A stretch of DNA of 64,000 bases from Saprospiraceae bacterium (lineage in GTDB: Bacteria > Bacteroidota > Bacteroidia > Chitinophagales > Saprospiraceae). Of the stretch, positions 28,301-36,939 are shown one piece after another; positions within the stretch are counted from its first letter, which is position 1, and each line of letters begins with the position of its first letter. A model generated the notes under the pieces. It was given only the letters and a program-made list of their open reading frames with translations. It made no database searches and was not told the DNA's origin. The stretch lies in assembly GCA_016715985.1 (NCBI GenBank), contig JADJXD010000001.1, positions 806,001-870,000 of the forward strand, written 5' to 3'. A program made the translations under genes and the position numbers.

Positions 28301-31253
28301 GGTTTGTCAATACCACAGTCTGAGGGCTTGTTGTAATATCAAATAATTGCCCGTTGACATTCAGTTGCCCTGTAACCGGAGGTTTGGTATATTCAAGTAT
28401 AAGGGACTGATTAAAAGTATTGTTAACAGGATTACATTGTGATTGGACAGTTGTCGTTACGCTGTTTATTTTACAGGAAGCTTTGATTTCAAATTCTCTG
28501 AAATTCGGGCTGAAATAAACACATTGACTTCCTAAAAGCTGGGAGAGTGTGTTATTCAAAAACGTTTCAGCACCTACACTGGAAAGATGAGAAACTGAAT
28601 AAACTCTGAAGTTTCCATCCGGCATATTTCTGAAATCAGGGTCTGCAGTGACAAATTGGACAACATTATTTGTTATATTTACAGCTACGTAAGTTGTGGT
28701 ATAGAGTTGATCCGGGTTTGCATTTTTTTCGATAATTTTTCCGGGACCTGTAATGCTTGTAACGGTGGATGTTCTGGGTAACGATCGTGTATTTGAAAAA
28801 ACAACCACATATTCGGTACATGCAGTCAGATTTACAGAAAATGCTCCTCTCATGGACAATTGAGTAGCTCCAATAAGCACATTGGAACCCACAAAAGAAG
28901 CACAAGGATTTGCAGGGTTAAAATTAGCTCGATAAACGGTTATAACGGCTCTTCCGTCATCATTGCCCGTGATATCTACACCGAAATTATAAGTTCCTGT
29001 TTCTTCAGGAACAATGGTAATCGGAGAATATCCAAAATTGCCTGCGGTAAGAGTACATGCGGTTTCTGAATCGTTCCAACCACCGAGTCTCATGGTTGGG
29101 GATGAAGCCATAATTGTCCTTGCTTTGGAAGTAATAATTTGTCCTTCTGTTTTTCTCATTCCGGTCAGGTTCAATCCCGGTGCCCCTTGATCCATGACAA
29201 CTTTTGTAGTTGGACATACAAAACTCTGACTTGCAAAACAGAAAGATGCAATTGTAAAATTGGATGTAGAAACTGCAAAAAACCGAAAGCAATCATAATC
29301 CATACATTCCATCATAATTCTTGCAGTAGAACCTCCCACTATAGTAGAAGGAAGTAAAAAACTTGCGGTACCATTGGAATAAGGAATATTTTCTGCCAGT
29401 GTTATGTTATAGCTTTTACCACCATCCAAAGACAATTTTATCCTGATGTTATTGCATAACCCTGCAGAACCATTAACATTCCAGGTAAAGTTTTCGGTAT
29501 TACCGGCGGTCAATGTTTCTCCTCCCTGAGGTCGGGTAACAACAAAAGGACCTGAATTGGCAACCATAATTGAGACGTCATCATTTGCCTGAGCTCCGTT
29601 TCCACTTCTGTTGTCCCGGACAGCTACATTAAAGTTTAAAGTCCTTACTACATTTGGTAATACTTCAAATTCACTTGTACCTGAAGTAGATAATACATCT
29701 AATGATGGGAAATATCTGTATGAATCTGTGGTAGGCGGATAACTTCTGAATAATGGTGCAATGGCACTGTTTCCTGCCTGAGTACCAATAAATCCTTGAG
29801 TAGGTGTTCCTGTTCCATCTTCATCGACTTGTTCCCAACAATAAGTAAGAAGGTCGTTATCCGGATCTGATGCAACGGCGTTGAGATAGAATGGGGTTCT
29901 TCTTGGAATGGTATAAACTGCATTGCATGGCTTCGCAGATACAATGGGAAGATTATTGGTAGAATTTATAGGATTGCCACAAGTACCTCCGGTGCCGGAA
30001 TATACATAAGCAGCCATTTCAGAAATACTTCTCGCATGAAAATAATTATCTGCTGCTCCTAAAGAAGGAATATTCTGAGGGGAATCACAAATACCCTGAT
30101 AAGACATGATAGTCGTTCCGCTACCAATTTCATAAGCATTTGATGAAGATATAGCGTCGGTACAACTTCCCCCAATTCCATTAAACGTGTGATTTGCTCC
30201 AAACTGATGGCCAAATTCATGTGTCGCCAGATTAATCCAACCATTACCTGTGTTTGAAAAGGAACCGCTCCAACCCTGTGCTTTTCGGACAGGTCCTCCG
30301 GGATTGCTGAAGTTGCTGCACACCGATCTTAAAGCTGCTACTCCGCCACTACTCCACCCATCACCATTGGTATGTTTGTGAAATACATGTCCGATATCAT
30401 AAATAGCCTGATTAAAATTCAGCTGAACAGCATTACCTGCCTGAACAGGTCGGGAATCAGCTCCCGGTGTTTCATCCGGAATAAAAGGATCTGTGGAAGG
30501 GTTTTCGTATAATTTCAACAATGCTCCCACCTGCAATCTGAAGGACATTTCATTGGTAAAAATGGCACTAATCGCATTCATAGTATTAATGATGACTGTA
30601 CTTACTGCAATGCTATTTCCTCCGTTGGCCAGATAAAACTCACCTGTACACACGATAGCAACTCTGTAAGTGTATCTTTGGACTCCAATATTTAAACCAT
30701 TCTGGCTTACTGGTCGAAAATGTGGTTTTTGTTTTTCAAAATCCACGTCCGAACTATGATCATGTCCGCAAAACGAAGACAAAGCAGGCAGATCAAGTTG
30801 AACGCCATATTCTACAATGTGTGTTGTAGTTTTAAACATATGTTCAGGATAAATACTGATCATCTCTCCGATGCCAAATATATTGACAAATAGTCCGTAG
30901 GGAGAGATAGTGACGGAACCATAAGCATCCGGATAGTCTTCAGAAAGTAAATCAAAAGTCAGGATTTCGGGGTTTTCGCGTTTAAACACATCCTCTAAAA
31001 GTTGATTGGGCGTCAGACTAAACTTTCTTTGTTGTCCGTACAAAGGGAGATAAATATCCTGAGACTTATTTCGTTCAAAGGAATTTTTTAATCTGTCTAA
31101 CTCTGCTGATATGGCTATATCTATTTTCTCTCTTTTACCGGTAGATGGTTCAGAAATGATCACAATTTCATCCTGGATTGAAGGAGTAATCTGACCTGAG
31201 ACAAAATGCTGAAAGGCTGATGATATAAATAACAAACAAAGTAACCTTATCAT
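25383..31253 (-). CDS. Giant secreted metallopeptidase with Ig-like repeats and T9SS type B domain
   Basis: 1956 residues. After the signal peptide (LLCLLFISSAFQHFVSG) there is a propeptide-like region (~20-170) and a reprolysin-like zinc peptidase with HEFGHQFGANH starting at residue 345 (HExxHxxxxxH). Its Met-turn candidate is GTTIMSYQG. Next come a region with DPDNDLLTYCWEQ and other beta domains (~440-860). About nine Ig-like modules with YxWFxDGxxL cores follow (~1000-1850); here each has a C-x(n)-W pattern and a Y-x-V-x-V-x-N strand. The last ~90 residues are a gliding-motility/type B sorting domain (AVSIITPNGDGMNDDLYFAG, VIYNRWGNVVYQANGY). It is probably surface-attached with help from the downstream PorP/SprF-like protein. 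Confidence 0.92.
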   Translation of the reverse strand: MIRLLCLLFISSAFQHFVSGQITPSIQDEIVIISEPSTGKREKIDIAISAELDRLKNSFERNKSQDIYLPLYGQQRKFSLTPNQLLEDVFKRENPEILTFDLLSEDYPDAYGSVTISPYGLFVNIFGIGEMISIYPEHMFKTTTHIVEYGVQLDLPALSSFCGHDHSSDVDFEKQKPHFRPVSQNGLNIGVQRYTYRVAIVCTGEFYLANGGNSIAVSTVIINTMNAISAIFTNEMSFRLQVGALLKLYENPSTDPFIPDETPGADSRPVQAGNAVQLNFNQAIYDIGHVFHKHTNGDGWSSGGVAALRSVCSNFSNPGGPVRKAQGWSGSFSNTGNGWINLATHEFGHQFGANHTFNGIGGSCTDAISSSNAYEIGSGTTIMSYQGICDSPQNIPSLGAADNYFHARSISEMAAYVYSGTGGTCGNPINSTNNLPIVSAKPCNAVYTIPRRTPFYLNAVASDPDNDLLTYCWEQVDEDGTGTPTQGFIGTQAGNSAIAPLFRSYPPTTDSYRYFPSLDVLSTSGTSEFEVLPNVVRTLNFNVAVRDNRSGNGAQANDDVSIMVANSGPFVVTRPQGGETLTAGNTENFTWNVNGSAGLCNNIRIKLSLDGGKSYNITLAENIPYSNGTASFLLPSTIVGGSTARIMMECMDYDCFRFFAVSTSNFTIASFCFASQSFVCPTTKVVMDQGAPGLNLTGMRKTEGQIITSKARTIMASSPTMRLGGWNDSETACTLTAGNFGYSPITIVPEETGTYNFGVDITGNDDGRAVITVYRANFNPANPCASFVGSNVLIGATQLSMRGAFSVNLTACTEYVVVFSNTRSLPRTSTVTSITGPGKIIEKNANPDQLYTTTYVAVNITNNVVQFVTADPDFRNMPDGNFRVYSVSHLSSVGAETFLNNTLSQLLGSQCVYFSPNFREFEIKASCKINSVTTTVQSQCNPVNNTFNQSLILEYTKPPVTGQLNVNGQLFDITTSPQTVVLTNLLSEGQDINLNVFFTANTGCSFNLDNAFKAPENCCPFDIPLEAERLICAGAGTILDAGPDGETYEWFRDGVPLSLNTRTLDVQTVGLYSVNVINSTGCKKSTEINIRSENRPFVNMPQNIVICDGTNYLLEANLTSILPINKLEWFKDGVLIPGQTNTNLQVIESGTYVLEVTNTAGCKGNAISEITFDVTPTVNLGNDINGCVGNAVVLNAGDEGDTYKWFRDGEIISGEVLSTLSVDISGTYTVEVLNSGLCAANDMILVRFFESPVILDFPLTLQACQGEIINLTADVSGFSGLQWFYEGNPISGSDTPSLMINNSGLYSIEAVNLGGCTTKRDVSVEFKSIPEIGFQNNITACIGFEVLLSATNIASTYAWARNGIVLPENTASISVFQSGIYSVTVTNEFGCKASDTSDILFVTGPSLTLGPDRTICQGENLSIVATSNGSEIRWLRDGEVLTGQSDFTLNVTQTGEYIAIVKGGMPVCEVRDTVFVTVNVRPNVFLGDDRTICRGVDLTLDAGSALTSYRWTLNGNFLSDTRTVDVTQTGLYRVEVTNSFNCSGSDEVNIRISELPILDFPATFDICEGNSISISPTTNAVSFQWFKDNVILPGQTSAVLMVNQSGTYKLVGSNADNCSVEKSALVTVRPLPQVNLGTDISLCPDETVTLDAGAHQSYNWSNGAVTQSININAGMPTTLQTQSYSVIVTNMFNCTAMDEIKISVSPVVTGSIASDKPGVCNGEPVTLTVSGGKFYLWSGPQGTISDLNGKSTIVTPESTSIYTVVISDDCPGNTDTKTIEIKVFEPVDITAGNDTCVILGRSIRLNASGGIRYDWDNKDLIEGPSNIANPVIRPTAETLFSVNITDRNGCIYTDDVLVCIIEDPLKFFKAVSIITPNGDGMNDDLYFAGLEAFPDNTLVIYNRWGNVVYQANGYQDRTQNLFDGHRNGERLPADTYYYVLSFNGEVFKSSLTILWD

Positions 31254-31478
31254 ATTCGTGGAAGTTTAGTTGTAATAAATCTAATTAGTTCGCAAAATAT
31301 GAAAATTTAATAGATATGAAAATAGAATATACAAGATATTTCTAATAGCATTGTGTTTTGTGAATATAGAATCAGAATTTTAAGACAATGTAAGATTATA
31401 CATCAGAACAATTTTTATTGTAATTGCTGTTAATAAATCATTTTTGAAACATACCTGAAGAAAAGTGTATCAAAAAAG

Positions 31479-31486
31479 TATTTTTG
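31479..31486 (+). promoter_or_regulatory. Candidate -7 box for the beta-barrel gene at 31516
   Basis: TATTTTTG matches TAnnTTTG and lies 29 bp ahead of the ATG. No TTG is found at the right distance, so support is partial. Confidence 0.35.
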
Positions 31487-31515
31487 CTTCCTGAATAAAC
31501 AAATGATGCACAAAA

Positions 31516-32253
31516 ATGAAAATTATATTGAAAATAATAGGACTTGCTTTAATCCTAATTATCCCCAATTTAATATCAGGACAAAAATCTGTTTCTGAAC
31601 GAAAGATTTCATTTGGATTTTCTTTTGGTAAATCTTATCCTATTGGTAAATTTGCTTCACAGGATATCAATGACCCTCAAGCAGGGACAGCCAGCCCAGG
31701 TCGCAATGCACGTTTACAATTGAAATATGACCTCAACAAACTTTATTATGTGTCCGGTATATTTGGTTTGGATGGTACTTTTTCTCCGATTTATCAGGAA
31801 ATAAACGCCAATCGTTTTCCTGATTTCAGAGTTGATAATCAGGGATCCCAAAATGACCTGTTTGCTTCAGGTTATGTACTCTTAGGAATCGGCAGACATC
31901 TACATATAAATACGGAAAATAATTTCTTTTGGGATGTAAACTTCCATGTAGGTTATTCAGTAAGCACCACCCCATTGGATGCTCTTCTGTATCAACATTT
32001 ATCAGACAATAATATCAGAATATTATCAGAGCGTAGTATTAATCACTCCATTGGTTTTATGCTTGGTACGGATGCCAATTATATGCTGAGCAAATATTTT
32101 GGGACTCACTTTTCTGTTAACTATTTTGGTTCAAATATCGGCAGGAATGATGTTGTATTTACATTCAGAGACGGTAGCCAAATTTCTGAAACCAAAGACT
32201 TTGGCTACGGACATATTCTTCAGGTCAGAATCGGGGTTTTTGTAAAATTATGA
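31516..32253 (+). CDS. Outer-membrane beta-barrel protein, unknown
   Basis: 245 residues. The signal peptide (MKIILKIIGLALILIIPN, ending ISG-QKS) is followed by alternating amphipathic strands with aromatic girdles: KISFGFSFGKSYPIGKF, LQLKYDLNKLYYVSGIFGLDG, NFFWDVNFHVGYSVSTT, YFGTHFSVNYFGSN, and a final HILQVRIGVFVKL. An eight-stranded barrel is likely. There is no OmpA C-terminal domain. It is a single gene that converges on another barrel gene. Confidence 0.75.
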   Translation: MKIILKIIGLALILIIPNLISGQKSVSERKISFGFSFGKSYPIGKFASQDINDPQAGTASPGRNARLQLKYDLNKLYYVSGIFGLDGTFSPIYQEINANRFPDFRVDNQGSQNDLFASGYVLLGIGRHLHINTENNFFWDVNFHVGYSVSTTPLDALLYQHLSDNNIRILSERSINHSIGFMLGTDANYMLSKYFGTHFSVNYFGSNIGRNDVVFTFRDGSQISETKDFGYGHILQVRIGVFVKL

Positions 32254-32315
32254 ACGGTTGGAATCTTTGCAAAAATCCTGATAAGTCAAATGAAAAAGGA
32301 GACATTTTTAAACTT

Positions 32316-32348
32316 ACACTTTAAATTTAGCAGCAAAATTTAAAGTGT
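32316..32348. repeat. Strong inverted repeat between convergent barrel genes
   Basis: Perfect 13-bp arms (ACACTTTAAATTT and AAATTTAAAGTGT) flank a 7-nt loop. A degenerate direct copy of the left arm plus loop (CACTTTAAAATCGGCAGCAA) follows at 32349. It may serve as a terminator, although it lacks a T-run. Confidence 0.55.
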
Positions 32349-32458
32349 CACTTTAAAATCGGCAGCAAATAGTAAGATAAACTTTCATTGATATTGAAAT
32401 ATCTTATAAACTTACTTCTTTTTTTACATTATGAGGAAGGTACTAAATAAGCAGGATT

Positions 32459-33385
32459 TCAAAAACAGTATCCCATACGAACTTCAAACGCAGACAAATT
32501 CACATTGCTTTCCGGAAGATTATCACTATACATGTCGGTTGAATTATCAGTTGCAAAAACGGAGTTTAAAGACGAACGATAATTAATTCCAACACTAAAC
32601 TTGTTATCAATATGATAATGTAAACCCATTCCCACGTTTAGCAGTACCCTGCTCACAGATTTATCATTTGTATTTGTAATCACCAGATAATTTCCTGTGT
32701 AATAGTTATATTTTATTCCGCTTACACTACTAGCAATGGGTAATATCAAACCAACATTACCGGAAATATTAAAATTTTTAAATACTTCGTACTGAAGACT
32801 GAATGGTAAGTTCAATGCAATATTTTTATATTCCACTTCACCTTTAAACTCAGAAAAACGCTCTGAATTGTCAGACACAATTTCGGGGTTTATTTTAGTT
32901 ACCTTGATTTCTCCGGGTGTATAAGAACTTTGTTTGATGACATCAAATCGATTAATTATCCTTTCTTCCAACTCACTAACTGAACTACTAAAGGTAAAGG
33001 AAAAAAACTCAACTCCTAAACCATAAGATACAGACCATGATTTATTCAATTTTATATTTCTGTTCAATCCCAGGTTTAAACCCATTAAAGGATTGAAAAT
33101 GAATTCATGTTTTTCTAAGGTTTGGGTAGAGTAATATCTGTCACCTGGCTCAAAATAAGTAGAAACTCTAGCCCAACGTTCTACTGATTCGACATTGTAT
33201 TTTTGCAAAACCCTACTCATGTAAAAAGTATATTTTTTAAAGTCATCAACAGTGGATTCAGTTTCTGGAGAAATCTCCTTTTTAGGGTTGTTTTGGTTAT
33301 TCCGTCTTCCTTTAATGCTTTGCGCAGAAAGCAGAATACAAAAACATAAAAGTGTTAAGCTCAGAGTTGTCCTTTTCATTTGCAT
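32459..33385 (-). CDS. Outer-membrane beta-barrel protein, unknown
   Basis: 308 residues (or 306 from the ATG at 33379). The signal peptide (MKRTTLSLTLLCFCILLSA) is cleaved before QSIKGRRNN. A charged linker (~20-50) precedes barrel strands such as SWSVSYGLGVEFFSFTF, FKGEVEYKNIALNLPFSLQY, FNISGNVGLILPI and KFSVGINYRSSLN. It ends NLSAFEVRMGYCF with an aromatic terminal residue, as expected for a barrel. No close family is recognised. Confidence 0.75.
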   Translation of the reverse strand: MQMKRTTLSLTLLCFCILLSAQSIKGRRNNQNNPKKEISPETESTVDDFKKYTFYMSRVLQKYNVESVERWARVSTYFEPGDRYYSTQTLEKHEFIFNPLMGLNLGLNRNIKLNKSWSVSYGLGVEFFSFTFSSSVSELEERIINRFDVIKQSSYTPGEIKVTKINPEIVSDNSERFSEFKGEVEYKNIALNLPFSLQYEVFKNFNISGNVGLILPIASSVSGIKYNYYTGNYLVITNTNDKSVSRVLLNVGMGLHYHIDNKFSVGINYRSSLNSVFATDNSTDMYSDNLPESNVNLSAFEVRMGYCF

Positions 33386-33483
33386 TTTTTTTTGGTAAAA
33401 GTAAATTGTTAGTTTTAAAATAGGAAATATAAGTAATAATTTTTGGTGGGTGATATTTGTGTGTGCCGGAATTCCACTTAATA

Positions 33484-33524
33484 ATAAAAAAATCCCGAAA
33501 TCAATAAACTTGAAGTCGGGATTT
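33484..33524 (-). terminator. Intrinsic terminator of the trxB-fba operon
   Basis: On the minus strand a 9-bp stem (AAATCCCGA with TCGGGATTT) is followed by a T-run, about 24 bp beyond the fba stop codon. Confidence 0.75.
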
Positions 33525-33548
33525 AATTATTAAATCTGATAATTTCTA

Positions 33549-34622
33549 TCAGGCGTTTCTGTTGATACAATTCAGATCTTCAAAAGCAAGTTTCATTCTT
33601 TTTATGAATGTTGCTTCTCCGCTACGAAGCCATACCCGTGGGTCGTATTGCTTTTTATTGGGCTTATCTACTCCTTCCGGATTGCCTATCTGACCTTGCA
33701 GATAATCTTTTTTAGTTTCATAATAGTCTTTGATACCTTCCCAGAAAGCCCATTGGAGGTCTGTGTCAATGTTCATTTTTACAGCTCCGTAACTGATGGC
33801 TTCTCTGATTTCTTCCCTTGAAGATCCTGAGCCGCCGTGGAACACAAAATTGACAGGATTGTGGCCTGTATTATATTTCCTTTGAATGTAATCCTGCGAA
33901 TTTTTAAGGATGATGGGCTGAAGGCTCACATTCCCGGGTTTATAAACGCCATGTACATTTCCAAAAGCGGCTGCAACTGTAAACTTGTTACTCACTTTCA
34001 GCAATTCTTCATACGAATAAGCGACTTCTTCCGGCTGTGTATAAAGTCGGGAGCTATCCACATCGGAATTATCAACTCCGTCTTCTTCTCCTCCTGTCAC
34101 GCCAAGTTCCATTTCTAGTGTTATACCCAATTTGTCCATTCGTTTCAGATAATGTACACAGGTCTCTACATTTTCATGCAAAGGCTCTTCTGAAAGGTCC
34201 AGCATGTGGCTACTGTACAATGGAAAACCATATTTATCCATGTGCTTTTCACTCGCATCCAGCAATCCGTCTATCCATGGAAGCAAATTTTTGGCACAAT
34301 GATCCGTATGCAATATAACAGGAACCCCATATGCTTCTGCCAGATTGTGAATATGCAATGCACCTGAAATACCTCCTAAAATAGCAGCTTTCTGGTCCGT
34401 GTTACTCAAGCCTTTGCCGGCATAAAAAGATGACCCTCCATTGCTGAATTGTATGATGACGGGAGAGTTGACATCCCTTGCGGTTTCCATTGCAGCATTG
34501 ACGCTGTTGGTTCCGATAACATTTACTGCCGGTAATGCAAATTGATTTTCATTGGCGTAAGTTAAAAGTTCGGTAACTTCATCCCCAAAGAGTACACCCG
34601 CTCTGAATTTTTTAGTTGACAT
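33549..34622 (-). CDS. fbaA: Class II fructose-bisphosphate aldolase
   Basis: 357 residues, full length for the class IIA form. It splits fructose-1,6-bisphosphate into dihydroxyacetone phosphate and glyceraldehyde-3-phosphate. Zinc ligands and the active site are present: VILHTDHCAKNLLPWIDGLL, LEMELGVTGGEEDGVDN, FGNVHGVYKPGNV, NFVFHGGSGSS and VKMNIDTDLQWAFWEG. Its start codon lies 21 bp after the trxB stop, so the two are probably co-transcribed, ending at the hairpin downstream. Confidence 0.96.
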   Translation of the reverse strand: MSTKKFRAGVLFGDEVTELLTYANENQFALPAVNVIGTNSVNAAMETARDVNSPVIIQFSNGGSSFYAGKGLSNTDQKAAILGGISGALHIHNLAEAYGVPVILHTDHCAKNLLPWIDGLLDASEKHMDKYGFPLYSSHMLDLSEEPLHENVETCVHYLKRMDKLGITLEMELGVTGGEEDGVDNSDVDSSRLYTQPEEVAYSYEELLKVSNKFTVAAAFGNVHGVYKPGNVSLQPIILKNSQDYIQRKYNTGHNPVNFVFHGGSGSSREEIREAISYGAVKMNIDTDLQWAFWEGIKDYYETKKDYLQGQIGNPEGVDKPNKKQYDPRVWLRSGEATFIKRMKLAFEDLNCINRNA

Positions 34623-34643
34623 TTTGTTTATTTTAAAAAGTGA

Positions 34644-35588
34644 TCAGATAATTCCTTTTGCAGCCAGATATCTTTCAGCATCCAATGCCGCCATGCATCC
34701 TGTTCCAGCTGCGGTGACAGCCTGACGATAAATATGATCCTGCGCATCTCCGCAAGCAAATACACCTTCGATGTTAGTCAAAGTCCTTCCGGGCATAGCT
34801 TTAATGTACTTGCTATCATCCATATCCAGAAATCCTTCAAATATATCTGTATTCGGTTTATGGCCAATGGCAACAAAAAAACCGGTTACATCCAAAACAG
34901 ATACATCTCCTGTAACTGTATTTTTAATTCGGACGCCTTCTACACCTTCCTCTCCAAGGATTTCTTCAGTGACGGTATTCCAATGGACTTCCAGATTGGA
35001 TGTGTTCAAAACTCTTTCCTGCATGATCTTGGAAGCTCTCATCTCATCTCTTCTGACCAACAGATGTACTTTTTTGCAAAGTTTGGCAAGATAGGTTGCT
35101 TCTTCTGCTGCTGTGTCTCCTGCACCGACTATTGCCACTTCCTGGCCTCTGAAGAAGAAACCGTCACAAACAGCACAAGCTGACACGCCTTTATTCATGA
35201 GACGCTGTTCTGATTCGAGGCCAAGCCATTTGGCACTGGCACCGGTAGCTATAATGACTGCATCTGCATGAATTTCATGTCCTGTTTCAGACCAGATTTT
35301 GTGTTGCGTGCCTGAAAAATCTACTTTTTCAATCAGCTCGTAACGGATATCCGTACCGAATCTTAACGCTTGATTCTTGAAGTCTTCCATCATTTGCGGT
35401 CCCATCACTCCTTCCGGATATCCCGGATAATTTTCTACATCATTTGTGATAGTCAACTGACCTCCCGGTTCTTTACCTGTGTATAAAACCGGTTTCATAT
35501 TTGCTCTTGCAGCATATATAGCCGCTGTATATCCCGCAGGTCCGGACCCGATAATCAGACAATGGATTTTTTCGATATTTTCAGACAT
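34644..35588 (-). CDS. trxB: Thioredoxin-disulfide reductase
   Basis: 314 residues. FAD and NADPH sites are intact: IIGSGPAGYTAAIYAARA, ENYPGYPEGVMGPQMME, the redox motif CAVCDG near residues 138-143, VAIVGAGDTAAEEATYLA, and GVFACGDAQDHIYRQAV for the FAD end. The enzyme reduces thioredoxin with NADPH in the cytosol. A TAATTTTG -7 box at 35610-35617 lies just upstream but lacks a matching -33 element. fba follows immediately. Confidence 0.96.
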   Translation of the reverse strand: MSENIEKIHCLIIGSGPAGYTAAIYAARANMKPVLYTGKEPGGQLTITNDVENYPGYPEGVMGPQMMEDFKNQALRFGTDIRYELIEKVDFSGTQHKIWSETGHEIHADAVIIATGASAKWLGLESEQRLMNKGVSACAVCDGFFFRGQEVAIVGAGDTAAEEATYLAKLCKKVHLLVRRDEMRASKIMQERVLNTSNLEVHWNTVTEEILGEEGVEGVRIKNTVTGDVSVLDVTGFFVAIGHKPNTDIFEGFLDMDDSKYIKAMPGRTLTNIEGVFACGDAQDHIYRQAVTAAGTGCMAALDAERYLAAKGII

Positions 35589-35722
35589 TTATTAATATTT
35601 TTTGAAGTGCAAAATTAGTGATTTAAAATCATTTATCCTGAAAATAACATTGTCAAATCAAACTTTGTTAATTGAAATGATCTTAATAGTTGGTTAATTA
35701 TTATGTGCACATACGGATTCTA

Positions 35723-36205
35723 TCATTTGATTTTAAAAGACCAGGTTATGTAAAATTTAGCTACTGTCTCACCTTTTTGATTCTGACCGGTTGAGATCAT
35801 TTGCAAAGTACCTGTTTTGTCTTCTTGGATGGACAAATTTTCGATCAGTTGTTCCACTTCTTTTCCCTGATCACAGCGAAAGGTTATTCTTTCAGAAGCT
35901 TTTTTAAAATATTCAGCCCTGAAATCTATAACCAACATGGAAATACTGCCCCTTCCTGCCAATGCCACCTGACATAATGCACCGGTAGACAATTCGGCTG
36001 CACCAGCCAAAGCTGCAAAATAAATGGATTTAAAGGGATTTTGGCTTCTCCAGGCATAAGGGATAGTGACTTCACAGAACTCATTTGTCAACGATTTAAT
36101 GGAAACTCCCCAAAATACAACCGACGGCAATCTGACTAACATCCCGAATCTGAAAAGGAATGGATTGGTCATTTTGCGGATATAATCTTGTGCTTCTTTT
36201 TTCAT
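35723..36205 (-). CDS. DUF4442 hotdog-fold protein (thioesterase-like)
   Basis: 160 residues. The pattern fits DUF4442: MTNPFLFRFGMLVRLPSVVFWG, CEVTIPYAWRSQNPFKSIYFAALAGAAEL split around the central helix, and the strand ending VAKFYITWSFKIK. The hotdog fold suggests acyl-CoA or acyl-ACP thioester binding, but no catalytic residue is assured. It begins 78 bp downstream of the adenosyltransferase stop, with a dispersed repeat in the gap. Confidence 0.82.
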   Translation of the reverse strand: MKKEAQDYIRKMTNPFLFRFGMLVRLPSVVFWGVSIKSLTNEFCEVTIPYAWRSQNPFKSIYFAALAGAAELSTGALCQVALAGRGSISMLVIDFRAEYFKKASERITFRCDQGKEVEQLIENLSIQEDKTGTLQMISTGQNQKGETVAKFYITWSFKIK

Positions 36206-36278
36206 TGATTAAGATTAAGGTTAAGATTGAGATTAAGGTTAAGGTTAATTGTAATGGGCTTCCAAATTTATTTGGAAG
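36206..36278. repeat. Dispersed repeat, copy A: 20-nt palindrome plus hexamer run
   Basis: The palindrome at 36259-36278 has 9-bp arms (CTTCCAAAT and ATTTGGAAG) around TT. It is joined through GGGCTTCC/TAATGG to a run of AAGGTT/AAGATT hexamers at 36207-36248. A related copy in the opposite orientation lies at 54260-54320. Confidence 0.75.
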
Positions 36279-36283
36279 AAAAT

Positions 36284-36835
36284 TCAGGTGTTTTTTCGGG
36301 GTTCCCATGGAATTTCTGCGATCTGCCGGTCGAAGCCAATTTTCCGGGCCAACACAAATAAATAATCAGACAATCTGTTAAGGTAAATGATGATTTTATC
36401 ATCCACTTCAGACATTCGACTCAAAGTTATCACCCTTCTCTCAGCACGACGGCACACAGTCCTGCAAATGTGTGCTGAACCCACTGCCTGATCTCCGCCT
36501 GGTAAAATAAAAAAACGAAGCCCGGGAAGAACATGATTCATTTCATCCATTGCTAATTCCAGTTTTTGTATATCTTCTTCTTTAAGATCAGGGGTGATCA
36601 TCTCTTTATCAGGATCAGAAGCCAGATTGGAACCGACTGTAAATAATCGCTTTTGAATTTCGACCAATAAAGAATTTTGTACACTGTCTTCAAAACATGC
36701 ATTTAAAAACCCGATGTTGGAATTCAATTCATCAACCGTTCCATAGGCTTCAATTCTTATATCATCCTTATCCAATCTTTTACCACCAAATAATGAAGTC
36801 TGCCCTTTGTCTCCTGTTTTGGTATAAATTTTCAT
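36284..36835 (-). CDS. pduO: Cob(I)alamin adenosyltransferase, PduO type
   Basis: 183 residues. It transfers the adenosyl group of ATP to cob(I)alamin to make coenzyme B12. The signatures are all present: YTKTGDKGQTSLFGGKRLDK (ATP-binding N-terminus), EAYGTVDELNSNIGF, LPGGDQAVGSAHICRTVCRR and NRLSDYLFVLAR. No cobalamin riboswitch is visible upstream. It is divergent from the pyrophosphatase gene. The dispersed repeat lies directly beyond its stop codon. Confidence 0.94.
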   Translation of the reverse strand: MKIYTKTGDKGQTSLFGGKRLDKDDIRIEAYGTVDELNSNIGFLNACFEDSVQNSLLVEIQKRLFTVGSNLASDPDKEMITPDLKEEDIQKLELAMDEMNHVLPGLRFFILPGGDQAVGSAHICRTVCRRAERRVITLSRMSEVDDKIIIYLNRLSDYLFVLARKIGFDRQIAEIPWEPRKNT

Positions 36836-36883
36836 AAGCTACTTTTGTTTGCAAAGTAAAGCAATTAACCATTGCAATTCCTA

Positions 36884-36911
36884 TTGTTAAACCATAGATT
36901 TTCTATATTTA
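36884..36911 (+). promoter_or_regulatory. Candidate pyrophosphatase promoter
   Basis: TTG at 36884, 17 bp, then TATATTTA at 36904-36911, one base off the TAnnTTTG consensus. It lies 28 bp ahead of the TTG start codon. Confidence 0.4.
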
Positions 36912-36939
36912 CGATATATTCTGAATAAAATTAAAGATA

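Noticed and set aside
34734..35183. 149-codon frame antisense to trxB
   Set aside because: It lies entirely inside a highly conserved gene and its translation looks random.
36836..36939. Cobalamin riboswitch near the adenosyltransferase
   Set aside because: The 104-bp divergent spacer is too short and has no B12-box-like sequence.
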